This document shows, piece after piece, positions 1 through 10,000 of a DNA stretch of 38,944 nt. Positions within the stretch are counted from its first letter, which is position 1, and each line of letters begins with the position of its first letter. This stretch comes from Limimaricola cinnabarinus LL-001 (GTDB lineage Bacteria; Pseudomonadota; Alphaproteobacteria; Rhodobacterales; Rhodobacteraceae): NCBI RefSeq assembly GCF_000466965.1, contig NZ_BATB01000035.1, positions 1-38,944 on the forward strand, written 5' to 3'. The notes under the pieces are model-generated. The model searched no databases, was not told the origin of the DNA, and saw nothing but the letters and a program-made list of their open reading frames with translations. The translations under genes were made by a program, and so were the position numbers.

Positions 1-514
1 CGATATGTGCAACAGCGCCACGCCGAATCACAAATCACGCCGCGCTCCGCAAATTTTCCCAACAATCCGCCAGTTGCGCTGGTAATGTTGCCAAAATTCG
101 GGTGATTTTCCGCCGTTCCGCCTCTTGGACCATCATGCCGCCGCCGCATCACCATCTGTCTGCCCTCATGCTGCCCATATTCACGTCGCCGGGTGGCGCA
201 TTCGGAGCGCATTGATCTCTTAGGCATATGTACGGTTTCCGAACCGGTGCCAGTGCGGCACAACTGACCTTGCCGTTGCTCGACCATGTGCAACCCGGGC
301 GGATTTTCGCACGTGTTTGTGAATGGCGGCGCTGCCTCGGGGCCCGAAATCCGGCGAAATTGCGGCGATTTGCGGGCTGTCTCGGAGCGCGCGTCGAGGA
401 CCGCGCTTTGACCGGAATGGTGGGGGAGATAGGTTTGTTCTCAGGCGAAGTTCACGGGATCGGCCCGGACCGGTGGCCAGAGTGACCGCGATGCGCGAAA
501 GGGACGGGGATTCG
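1..514. promoter_or_regulatory. Leader region upstream of the exopolysaccharide operon
   Basis: No convincing gene is seen here. The first 130 bases or so are visibly poorer in GC than the rest and contain a nested imperfect inverted repeat: outer arms at 52-63 and 87-98 (10 of 12 positions complementary), and an inner CCAG/CTGG stem at 70-73 and 79-82. The start of the large plus-strand polysaccharide operon lies just downstream, so an operon promoter and operator probably fall in this stretch, but I cannot point to a credible -35/-10 pair. Short open frames between 220 and 606 resemble no known protein. Confidence 0.4.
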
Positions 515-1243
515 ATGATCAGAACCATGGCGATCGAAGGCGAGGTCGATGACCGCCGCGGCGAGGCGCGCCGCCCCGCGCTGGCGCGGGACCGCGCGGC
601 CGCCATGCCGGGGGGGCAGGGAGCGATCCGCTGGAACGGGTTCTATCGTCGCCATGCCAAGCGCGGTGTCGACCTGCTGGTCACATCGCTCGTGATCCTG
701 CCGATCACGCTCGTCGTGCTGCTGATCGCCCTCGTCGTCGCCGTCGATGGTGGCCGCCCCTTCTATTCGCAGCGCCGCGTAGGTTTGGGCGGGCGCAGTT
801 TCACCATGTTCAAGATCCGCACCATGGTGCCCGACGCCGAGGCCGTGCTTGAACGGCACCTCGCCACGAACCCGGCGGATCGGGCCGAATGGGAGCATCA
901 TCAGAAGCTGCGCCGCGACCCGAGGATCACGCGCGTCGGCCGTGCCCTGCGTCGCAGCTCGCTCGACGAACTGCCGCAATTTTTCAACGTGCTGCTCGGC
1001 GACATGACCCTCGTAGGGCCGCGACCCTTCCTGCCCTCGCAACGGAGCTATTACCCCGGCGCCGAATATTACGCGATGCGGCCCGGCATCACCGGTTTCT
1101 GGCAGACATCGGTGCGCAACGAGGCGAGCTTCGTGCAGCGTGCCGCCTATGATCGCAGCTATTATCATGCGCTGTCGCCGCTGACCGATCTGCGGGTGCT
1201 CGGCCGGACGCTTCGGGTGGTGATGCGCGGCACGGGGCTCTGA
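515..1243 (+). CDS. Initiating sugar-phosphate transferase (monotopic phosphoglycosyl transferase)
   Basis: This enzyme would transfer a sugar-1-phosphate from a nucleotide sugar to undecaprenyl phosphate, the first step of repeat-unit assembly at the cytoplasmic face of the inner membrane. The product is 242 residues, the size of the compact WcaJ/ExoY/PglC-type catalytic unit. A hydrophobic re-entrant segment (about residues 49-72) is followed by the family motifs KIRTM, SSLDELPQ with the catalytic Asp-Glu pair, LVGPRPF and RPGITG near the C-terminus. I chose the ATG at 515 because a purine-rich GGGGA lies just before it; ATGs at 323 and 491 in the same frame would add an unconserved arginine-rich leader. 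It is the first gene of the plus-strand run. The sugar cannot be read from the sequence. Confidence 0.9.
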   Translation: MIRTMAIEGEVDDRRGEARRPALARDRAAAMPGGQGAIRWNGFYRRHAKRGVDLLVTSLVILPITLVVLLIALVVAVDGGRPFYSQRRVGLGGRSFTMFKIRTMVPDAEAVLERHLATNPADRAEWEHHQKLRRDPRITRVGRALRRSSLDELPQFFNVLLGDMTLVGPRPFLPSQRSYYPGAEYYAMRPGITGFWQTSVRNEASFVQRAAYDRSYYHALSPLTDLRVLGRTLRVVMRGTGL

Positions 1244-1382
1244 CCCTGACGTCTCGGGGCTCACTTGCCGGGAGGCCGCGACACGGGGTATCCGGTTCAT
1301 GCCGGATCGTCGCCACCCGGCCGCCATCGCCTTGCCCCCTCAATGCGGCAGGGTGCGAAGCGAAACGCTGAACGGGGCCTCC

Positions 1383-2786
1383 ATGCCGAACGTCGTCGCC
1401 TCGATCGCCCTGCTGATCTGGCCCCTGGTCACGCTCGCGCTGTTCAGCCGGCTCAGCCCCGGGCGCGCGCTGTTGGCCAGCCTGCTGGCGGGTTACCTGC
1501 TGCTGCCGCCTTTGCCCGCCGAATTCGACCCGCCGCTTCTGCCCTCGCTCAACAAGGACACGATCCCCAGCCTGTCGGTGTTGTTCACGGCGCTGGCGCT
1601 GGGCCGTGTCCGCCTGTCGGAGCTGGTGCCGCGCCACCCGCTGATACGGATTGCACTGGTCGCGTTCCTGCTGTCGCCTCTGATGACGGTGCTCAGCAAC
1701 GACGACGCGCTGCGATACGGGCCAAGGCAGCTACCGGCGCTGCGACTGGCCGAGGTGCCGGGGCTGGTGATCCTGCAGGCTTTGCTCGTGGCGCCTTTTC
1801 TGCTGGCGCGGGTGTTCTTGCGCGAGGCTCGCGATCACCGGCTCTTGCTTTGGGCGATGGTGCTGGGCGCGCTGGCCTACACCTTGCCGATCCTGATCGA
1901 GATCCGCCTCAGCCCGCAGATCAACATCTGGGTCTATGGCTATTTTCAGCACAGTTTCAGCCAGATGGTGCGCGGTGACGGCTTTCGGCCCATCGTGTTC
2001 CTCTATCACGGGCTCTGGGTCGCGATCTTCGTGGCAATGGCCGTGCTCGCCGCCACGGGCCTCGCGCGGCAAGCGCGCGGCCGTGAGGCGGTCGGGCTCT
2101 GGGCCGTGACGGCGGGGCTCGGTGTCGTGCTGGTCCTGTGCAAGTCCCTCGCCGCGCTGCTCTATACCCTCGTGCTGGTGCCGGTTCTGGCGCTGACGCC
2201 GCGCCGGGTGCAGCTGTTCGGCGCGGCGGCGATGGCGGCGCTGGCGCTGGGTTATCCGCTGCTCAAGGGGGCGGAGCTGGTGCCGCAGGACGCGATCCTC
2301 GCCTGGGCCGAAAGTGTCGATCCCGATCGGGCGCAGTCGATGGGGTTTCGCTTCGACAACGAGGACGTATTGCTCGAACGGGCTTGGGAACGGCCGGTCT
2401 TCGGCTGGGGCATCTGGGGCCGCAACCAGATCTACGATCCGCAAAGCGGGCGCGAACTGACCGTCACCGACGGGCGCTGGCTGGTGGTGATCGGCACCTT
2501 CGGCTGGGTCGGTTTCCTCGCTGAATTCAGCCTGCTCGCCTTTCCGGTGTTGCTTTTGTGGTCCCGCTCCGGGCGCGCGCCACCGGCCCCCGTCAGCGTG
2601 ACGCTGGCGGTGATCCTCGGGATGAATCTCGTCGATCTTTTGCCCAACGCGACGCTGACGCCACTGACTTTCCTCGGGGCGGGGGCGGTGCTTGGGCTGA
2701 CGGAGATGCGCGGTGCGCGTCTCGAACGCTCCCGCCAGAGCGGTGGGCCGGCCATGGACACGGCCCCAATTCGGACGGTGCTGTGA
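1383..2786 (+). CDS. O-antigen polymerase/ligase-like membrane protein (Wzy type)
   Basis: A 467-residue polytopic membrane protein with about ten to twelve hydrophobic segments. A loop near residue 330 reads ERAWERPVFGWGIWG, which matches the Wzy_C/O-antigen ligase pattern of a basic residue and Trp before P-x-x-G-x-G. Such proteins join lipid-linked repeat units on the periplasmic side, so this is the likely polymerase of the locus. The ATG at 1383 (MPNVV) is chosen because it begins directly at the first membrane segment; an in-frame start at 1299 would add 28 polar residues. Its stop overlaps the GTG start of the next gene by four bases (GTGA), which implies translational coupling. Polymerase and ligase cannot be separated by sequence; the absence of LPS core genes favours polymerase. 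Confidence 0.82.
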   Translation: MPNVVASIALLIWPLVTLALFSRLSPGRALLASLLAGYLLLPPLPAEFDPPLLPSLNKDTIPSLSVLFTALALGRVRLSELVPRHPLIRIALVAFLLSPLMTVLSNDDALRYGPRQLPALRLAEVPGLVILQALLVAPFLLARVFLREARDHRLLLWAMVLGALAYTLPILIEIRLSPQINIWVYGYFQHSFSQMVRGDGFRPIVFLYHGLWVAIFVAMAVLAATGLARQARGREAVGLWAVTAGLGVVLVLCKSLAALLYTLVLVPVLALTPRRVQLFGAAAMAALALGYPLLKGAELVPQDAILAWAESVDPDRAQSMGFRFDNEDVLLERAWERPVFGWGIWGRNQIYDPQSGRELTVTDGRWLVVIGTFGWVGFLAEFSLLAFPVLLLWSRSGRAPPAPVSVTLAVILGMNLVDLLPNATLTPLTFLGAGAVLGLTEMRGARLERSRQSGGPAMDTAPIRTVL

Positions 2787-4719
2787 GCCGTGCGGTGCGC
2801 CCCCTCGGCCTGCGCCCCCTCGCTCTGGCGCTGATGCTCGTACTCTTGTCGGCCTTGTCCCGTCCGGCCGGGGCCGCGCCGGTGCTGGGGATGAACCTCG
2901 CCGGCATCTCCGACTGGTCGACCGAGCAGCCGTTTCTCGACCTGATGAAGACCTCGCGCCCATGGATCGGTCATCTGCCCGGCCGCTGGGGTGGGGTGGA
3001 GGCCGAGACGTTGCAGGCCGAAGACCATGTCGATGCCGGCGGCCACCTGCTGTCGCTCCCCGAGGCGGTCGATCGCGTCGGCACGCTGATCCTGACCGAT
3101 CAGCCCGAGGCCGCGATCTCGCTGGCCGGGCGCTACGTGTTGCGCCACGCCGGGAGCGGCCGGATCGCGGTCGGCGGGCGCGGGCGCGAGGTGTCGCGCG
3201 CGCGCGGCGAGATTCGCTTCGATTATGTCCCCGGTCCCGGGGCGGTGGAGATCGACGTCACCGGAATCGACCCTGCCGATCCGCTGCGCGACATCACCGT
3301 GGTGCGCGAGGACCGCCTGCCGCATGCCGCCGCGGGGGCGCTGTTCAACCCCGACTGGCTCGCGCGGGTCTCTGGGCTGCGGCTCTTGCGCTTCATGGAT
3401 TGGATGGAGACCAACGGCGCGGAGGCACGGCGCTGGTCCGAGAGGCCGCGCGAGGGCGATCAACGCTGGACCGAAGGCGTTCCCGCCGAAGTGCTCGCCC
3501 GGCTCTCGAACGAGATCGGCGCCGATCCCTGGGTGACGCTGCCGCATCTGGCCGAGGATGATTACGTGCGCGGCTTTGCCAGACTGATGCGCGACACGCT
3601 CGATCCGCGGCTCAGGGTTCATGCGGAGTGGTCGAACGAGCTGTGGAACTTCGGCTTCGAACAGGCGCGCTGGGCCGAGGCGCAGGCCCGCGCGCTGTGG
3701 GGCGATGCGGCGACAGAGGATGCGTGGATGCAGTTCGCCGGGCTGCGCGCGGCGCAGGTGGCCGACCTCTGGGCCGAGACCTTCGGTGCGCAGGCCGGGA
3801 CGCGGCTGGTGCGGGTGATCGGGGTGCAGACCGACTGGCCCGGCCTCGAGACAGCCGCGCTCGAGGCACCGCTCGCCGTGGCGCGGGCGCGCGGCCCCCG
3901 GCCGAGAGCTTCGATGCCTATGCGGTGACCGGCTATGTCGGGCACGACGTCGCCAGCGACGACAATCTGGAGGCGCTGCGCCGCGACATCGCGCGGGGCC
4001 GGGCGGAGGAGCGTGCGCTTGAGACGCTGCGCGCCGACGCCGCCGATCTGGTCGATCGACTCTGGCCGCATCACGCGCGGGTCGCGGCGCGGCACGGGCT
4101 ACGGCTGGTGATGTATGAGGGCGGGCCGCACATGGTCGCGGGCGCGGCGGGGCGCGAGGACGAGGCGATCACCGGGTTTCTCACGACAATGTCGCATGCG
4201 CCGCAGGTTGCCAAAATCGTCGGGACGTTGTTCGACGGGTGGGCCGGGGTCGGCGGCACGCAGGCCACCGCCTATCTCGACATCGCCGCCCCCTCGCGCT
4301 GGGGCAGCTGGGGCGCGCTGCGCCATCTCGACGACGCCACGCCGCGTTGGGATGCGCTGATGCGCTACAACGAGACGGGGCCGGATTGGGAACGCCGTGC
4401 GCCGGGCAGCTTCGATGACGGCGTGACCCTTGGGGGGGGTGAGGCCGCCGAGCGGTTGGTGGGTACGCCGGAGGAGGATCTGCTCTTGGGCGGCGGCGGT
4501 GACGACGAGATCCATGCCGGCCCCGGCGACCGGGTCGATGGCGGGCCGGGCCATGACCGCGCGGTGCTGCCCGAGGCGCTGCGCGGCGCGGCGATCGTGC
4601 CTGAGGGCGACCGGATCGCCATCGGCACGGGTGCCGCGCGGCTGCTGCTGGCCGGTATCGAGGAAATCGCCTATGGCACCGATGACCGGGCCCTGAACGT
4701 GACGGAGACGCTTCGATGA
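2783..4719 (+). CDS. Secreted clan GH-A-like glycoside hydrolase with RTX-like tail (frame break near 3897)
   Basis: After a GTG start overlapping the upstream stop comes a signal peptide: an arginine-rich N-terminus, a leucine-rich core and a cleavage site around PAGAAP at about residue 30. The middle contains EWSNELWN (Glu near residue 286) and later VMYEGG. These look like the acid/base and nucleophile glutamates of a clan GH-A TIM-barrel glycosidase. The C-terminus has a short glycine/aspartate stretch (GGGGDDEIHAGPGD, about 4490-4530) like an RTX calcium-binding repeat, often found in type I-secreted proteins. The frame shifts by -1 at a run of five C at 3895-3899; restoring one C gives a continuous 645-residue protein. 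A role in trimming or releasing the polysaccharide is inferred from context. The GH family is not assigned. Confidence 0.7.
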
Positions 4720-5573
4720 CAGGGCCAAGGCCGATGCAGATCCTGATCCCCGCCAGCAACGAGGCCGCTCTGATCGACGGCTGCCTTTCCGCGCTGCTTG
4801 TCGCCCTGACCCCCACGGGTGCGACGTCAAAGCAGGTGCCGGTCGGTGTCACCGTCATCGCCAATGGCTGCCGTGACGCCACGGCCGCCCGCGCCCGCGC
4901 CTTCGGAGAGGCCTTCGCGCGCAAGGGGTGGTCGCTGCGGGTGATCGAGCTGGCGCAGGGCTCCAAGATCGCGGCGCTCAACGCCGGGGAGGCGGATCTG
5001 CCGTCAGAGGCGATCCGGGTCTACCTCGATGCCGATGTCACCGTGTCGCCGCGACTGCTTGGCGGGCTGCACGCCGCGCTCGACGGGCCTGCGCCGCTCT
5101 ACGCCGGGGGACGGCCCCGCATCACCGGGCGGGGGGGTGTCGCGCGCGCCTATGCGCGGCTCTGGGCGCGGCTGCCCTTCATGACCCATGGCGTTCCGGG
5201 ATGCGGCGTCTTCGCGGTGAACCCGGCGGGCCGCGCCCGCTGGGGCCGGTTTCCCGATCTCATCTCGGATGACGGCTTCGTGCGGCTGCAATTCGCCCCG
5301 CAGGAGCGGATCGCCGTGCCGGAACCCTATGACTGGCCGGTGGCCGAGGGGCTGGCGGCGCTGGTGCGGGTACGCGGGCGGCAGGATGCCGGAATGCGCG
5401 AGATCGCGCGCCTGCACCCCGAACTGCTCGCGCGCGAGGGCAAGCCGCCCTTGGGCGCGCGCGGTGCCGCGCGGCTGGCCCTGCGCGATCCTTTGGGGTT
5501 CGCCGTCTACGGGACCGTGGCGCTGGGCGTGAGGTTGAGGCCCGCGCCCGACAGCTGGAGCCGCGGCCGATGA
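4716..5573 (+). CDS. Glycosyltransferase family 2
   Basis: A 285-residue GT-A fold enzyme. It opens with the typical ILIPASNEA strand, has the nucleotide-sugar/metal-binding acidic motif YLDADV near residue 108, and an acceptor-side acidic pair in SDDGF near residue 184. It would add one sugar to the lipid-linked repeat unit in the cytoplasm or at the membrane. Its ATG overlaps the preceding stop (ATGA), and its own stop overlaps the start of the flippase gene by four bases, so it sits in a translationally coupled set. Donor and linkage cannot be predicted. A hydrophobic stretch near the C-terminus suggests peripheral membrane contact. Confidence 0.85.
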   Translation: MTGPRPMQILIPASNEAALIDGCLSALLVALTPTGATSKQVPVGVTVIANGCRDATAARARAFGEAFARKGWSLRVIELAQGSKIAALNAGEADLPSEAIRVYLDADVTVSPRLLGGLHAALDGPAPLYAGGRPRITGRGGVARAYARLWARLPFMTHGVPGCGVFAVNPAGRARWGRFPDLISDDGFVRLQFAPQERIAVPEPYDWPVAEGLAALVRVRGRQDAGMREIARLHPELLAREGKPPLGARGAARLALRDPLGFAVYGTVALGVRLRPAPDSWSRGR

Positions 5574-6939
5574 CGGCGGCGCTGATGGGACGGCTGCGGT
5601 CCGACGGGATCGGCAGCAGGGCGCTGCGCTCGGCCGGGATCACCATCGCGGGCTTCGGTATGAGCCAGGTTCTGCGGCTCGGCTCGAACCTGCTGCTGAC
5701 GCGGCTGCTGTTTCCCGAGGCCTTCGGCGTCATGGCCATCGTCATGGTCGTGATGATGGGGCTCAACATGTTCTCCGACGTGGGCATCACACCCGCGATC
5801 ATGCAAAGCCGTCGCGGCGACGATCCGGCCTTTCTCGACACCGCCTGGACGATCCAGATCTGCCGGGGCTTCGGGCTCTGGCTCGTGGCGCTGGCGCTCG
5901 CGGGGCCGGCGGCGGTCTGGTACGATGAGCCTATGCTGACGCAATACCTGTCGGTGGCGGCCTTCTCGCTGGTTCTCAACGGGTTCAACCGACCCGGCTC
6001 GAGACGGCGCATCGGCATCTGCGCGCGGGCCGCGTCACGCTGATCGAGCTCGGCACCCAAGCCACGCAGCTCGTCTTCGGACTGGCGCTGGCCTGGGCCT
6101 GGGGGTCGATCTGGGCGCTCGTGGTGTCGGGCCTCTTGGGGGCGCTGGCGCAGCTCGTCTATCTCAACCTCTTCCTGCCAGGGCACCGCAACCGGCCGCG
6201 TTTCGAACCCGAGGCCGCGCGCGAGCTGGTGCAGTTCGGCAAATGGATCTTCCTGTCCACGGTCGCGGGCTTTGCCGCGGGCCAGAGCGACCGGCTGCTG
6301 ATCGGCGGCTACCTGTCGATGTCGGATTTCGGGGTCTACAACATCGGCCTGTTCCTCGCGACATTCCCGATTATGCTGGGCCAGATGGTAACGCGCCGGG
6401 TGCTGATCCCGGTCTATCGCGACAGCCCGCCCTTCGAAAGCCGGGCCAATTTCGTCCGTCTGCGGCGGCTGCGGTTGCTGGCCACGTCGGGGCTGCTGGC
6501 GGCAACGGCGGCGCTGGGGCTCATGGGCGACTGGCTCATTGGCATCATGTATGACGGTCGCTACGCGGCGGCGGGCGGCGTGGTGGTGCTGGTCACAGTG
6601 CTGCAGATCCCGGTGCTGATCGGGTTGACCTACGATCAGGCCGTGCTGGCCTCCGGGCGCACGCGCAACTTCTTCGCGCTTCAAGCTTCCCGCGCGGCGC
6701 TCACGGTGGCGGGGCTCGCGCTCGGGCTTGCTTGGGGTGGGCTGCTGGGGGGGATACTGGGGCAGGGGGTGGCGCAGCTGCTGGCGTATCCGATCCTCAT
6801 CGTGGTCGCGCGGCGCGAAAGGGCATGGGACCCCTTGCACGATCTCGTGTTCGCGGGCGCGGGGCTCCTTGTCACGGCGACCTGTCTGGCTATGAACTGG
6901 TCCGCGCTGATGATGCTCGGGGCCATCGGACCGGCTTGA
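5570..6939 (+). CDS. Wzx-type polysaccharide flippase (frame break near 5990)
   Basis: A polytopic oligosaccharide flippase (MATE-like/RfbX superfamily) that would move undecaprenyl-linked repeat units across the inner membrane. The N-terminal part (5570 to about 5990) has the family pattern GMSQVLRLGSNLLLTRLLFPEAFG. The second part continues one frame back (GRVTLIELGTQ, then several membrane segments and FGKWIFLSTVAGF) to a stop at 6937-6939. Restoring one base near 5990, for example turning AACCGACC into AACTCGACC, gives the expected FNSTRLETAHR and an uninterrupted protein of about 456 residues. I treat the break as a sequencing deletion. It lies between the GT2 gene and the PKS, with 89 bases before the PKS start. 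Confidence 0.85.
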
Positions 6940-7028
6940 TCGTGTTGCAGCAGTGCCGGGCCGGGGCCGAAAAACCGCCGCATTCCCCGGTTATTATGAA
7001 GGGCGGTGCGAGGCAGGCAGGGGGCGTC

Positions 7029-10000
7029 ATGACAGGGCCGAGCGAGCTTGGGGCAGGCGATATCGCCATCGTCGGCATGGCGGTGGACCTTTCCGGTGCG
7101 CCCGACCTCGACGCCTTTTGGGCCATGCTGTCCGAAGGGCGCACGGCGATCCGTCGCCTGACGCCCGAAGAACTGACGCGCGCCGGCGTGCCCGAGGATC
7201 TCGCGCGCAGGCCCGACTACGTGCCTTACGGCGCGCCGCTCCAGGGTCACGACCTGTTCGACGCGGGGTTCTTCGGACTGACGCCCAAGGAAGCGGCGAT
7301 CATGGACCCCCAGCATCGCCGTTTCATCCGCACGGCATGGGGCGCCTTCGAAAACGCGGGCCATCTGCCCGAGAGCTTCGATGGTGCCATCGGGGTCTAT
7401 GCCGGTTGCGGACCCAATGACTACTACATGCGCAACCTGATGGGGCATGCCGGGCTGGTCGAGGAGACCGGTGCCTTCCTGCTGCGCCACACCGGCAACG
7501 ACAAGGATTTCCTCGCCACGCGGCTGAGCCACATGCTCGACCTCACCGGCCCCGCGATCTCGGTGCAGACCGCCTGCTCGACCTCCCTCGTGGCGGTGCA
7601 CATGGCGGTGCAGGCGCTGCTGACCGGCGATTGCGATATGGCGCTCGCGGGGGGTGCCACCATCGAACAGCCGCAGGGGCAGGGCTATGCGTGGCGCGAG
7701 GGCGAGATCCTCGCGCGTGACGGCATGTGCCGCGCCTTCGATCATCGCGCCGGCGGCACGGTGTTCGGCTCGGGCGCCGCCGCGGTGGTGCTGCGGCGGC
7801 TCGAGGATGCGCTGGCTGCGGGGGATCACGTCTGGGCGGTGATCCGCGGCACGGCGATCAACAATGACGGCGCGCGCAAGGCGAGCTATCTGGCCCCATC
7901 GGTCGAGGGGCAGGCCGCGGCGGTGGCATCGGCGCTGCGCATGGCCGGCGTCGGGGCCGAGAGCGTCGGTTTCGTCGAATGCCACGGCACCGGCACCGCG
8001 CTGGGCGACCCGATCGAGGTCGCGGCCCTGACCCGGGCCTTCCGCGAGACCACGCAGGCGCGGGGGTTCTGCCGGATCGGATCGGTCAAGACCGGCATCG
8101 GTCACACCGATACCGCCGCGGGCGCCGCCTCGCTGATCAAGGCGGCGCTGGCGCTGCACCACCGCACGATCCCCGGCACACCCGGCTTCGAGGCCCCGAA
8201 CCCGGCGATCGCGTTCGAGGGATCGCCCTTCGAGGTCGCCGCGACCACAGCGCCCTGGCCGCATGGGGCTACGCCGCGCCGCGCCGGGGTGAACTCGCTC
8301 GGGGTCGGCGGCACCAACGCCCATGCGGTGCTCGAAGAGGCCCCCCCGCAGGCCGCCGCCGAAGCCGACTGGCCGTTCGAGGTGATCCGTGTCTCGGGCC
8401 GCTCGCGCGCCGCTCTCGATGCCAACGCCGCCGCTCTTGCCGCCCATCTGCGGTCGCATCCGGAGGTCCCGCTCGCCGACATCGCTTATACGCTGGCCCA
8501 AGGCCGCCGCGCCCAGCCGCATCGCCGGGTGCTTCTGGCCGAAAGCCATGCCGAGGCCGCCGATCTGCTCGATGGGCGTGACCCGTGCCGCGTCGCCACG
8601 CTTCAGGCCCAGCGCGACCCCGAGGTGGTGTTCCTGTTTCCGGGCGGCGGCGCGCAACAGCCCGGCATGGGCTGCGATCTCTACGAGACCGAGCCCGTGT
8701 TCCGCGACTGGATCGACCACGGCTTTGCCGCGATGGGGGTCGCCGGAAAAGATCTGCGCGCCCTCTGGAACCCGGCACCGGAGGACGAGGCGGACGCGGC
8801 CGCGAAACTGCGCCGCCCCTCGCTGCAGTTGCCCCTTCTGCTGATCATCGAGCATGCGTTGGCGCAGCTCTGGATCGGCTGGGGCGTGCGGCCCGCGCGG
8901 CTGATCGGGCATTCGATGGGCGAGAACGCCGCCGCGGTGCTGGCGGGGATCATGTCCTTCGAGGACGCGCTCGGGCTGGTGCGGCTGCGCGGCGAATTGT
9001 TCGAGCAGACCGCGCCCGGTGCGATGCTTTCGGTGGGGATGCCCGCCGATGCGCTGCGCGCCGAATTGGGCCGTGATCTCGACCTCGCGACGATCAACGC
9101 GCCCGAACTCTGCGTCGCCTCCGGCCCGGTCGAGGCGGTCGAGGCGCTGGCCGAGCGTCTCGCCGCGCGCGGCGTCGACAGCCGCCGCATTCCGATAGAG
9201 GTCGCCGCGCATAGCCGCCTGCTCGATCCGATCCTGCCGCGCTTTCTGTCGCATCTGCAAAACCTTCGCCTGTCACCGCCACGGATCCCGGTGGTGTCGA
9301 GCCGTAGCGGCCGCGAGCTCAGCGCCGCCGAGGCCACCGATCCGGGCTACTGGGCCGGGCATCTGCGCCATACGGTCGATTTCGATGCGGCGCTGCACGG
9401 GCTCGGAGCGGGGGCGCGGATCTTCGTGGAGATGGGGCCGGGCACCAGTCTCGGTTCCTTTGCGACACAGCAGCCCGGCATCGGACCGGGCCGTTCTCTG
9501 GCGGGGTTGCGGCCCGCAGCCGATCCGAACGACGACGACCGGCACATGATCATGGCGCTCGGACGGCTCTGGGCCATGGGCGGGCGGTTCGACGAGGCGC
9601 AGCTCTCGGGGGCAGGCCGCCGCAAGGTGCCGCTGCCGGGAACGGTTTTTGAGGAGTCGCGCCATTTCATCGCCCCTCCCCCACGCCGCGCCGCCGATCC
9701 GGCCCTGCTCGCTCCGCCCGAGCGCGAGGCGGACATCGCGCGCTGGGCCTGGCGGCCCGACTGGCCACGCCGCTATCCCGAAGGGACGTTCGAGGCCGGA
9801 GGCGATCTCGCGGCGCAGCCCGACGGAACCTGGCTCGTGTTCCGCGACGCGATGGGGCTCGGGGCCGCGCTGGTGGCGCGCCTGCGCGCGGCGGGCCATG
9901 CCGTGGCCACCGTGACCCCCGGCCCGCGCGAGGCGCAGACCGGCCCGGCGGACTGGACCATCCGGCCCGAGGCGGGCGAGGCGGCCCATGCATGGCTGCT

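Noticed and set aside
228-485. An 85-codon plus-strand open frame before the sugar transferase
   Set aside because: It has no recognised similarity, no clear ribosome-binding site and codon use like non-coding sequence in this window; treated as chance.
4450-4570. An RTX toxin
   Set aside because: Only one or two degenerate glycine/aspartate repeats are present, and the protein begins with an ordinary signal peptide; a short calcium-type tail on a glycosidase is the simpler reading.
6681-9260. An 859-codon open frame on the minus strand opposite the PKS
   Set aside because: It encodes no recognisable domain, has the arginine/glycine-rich composition of an antisense shadow in high-GC DNA, and lies opposite the clear KS and AT domains.
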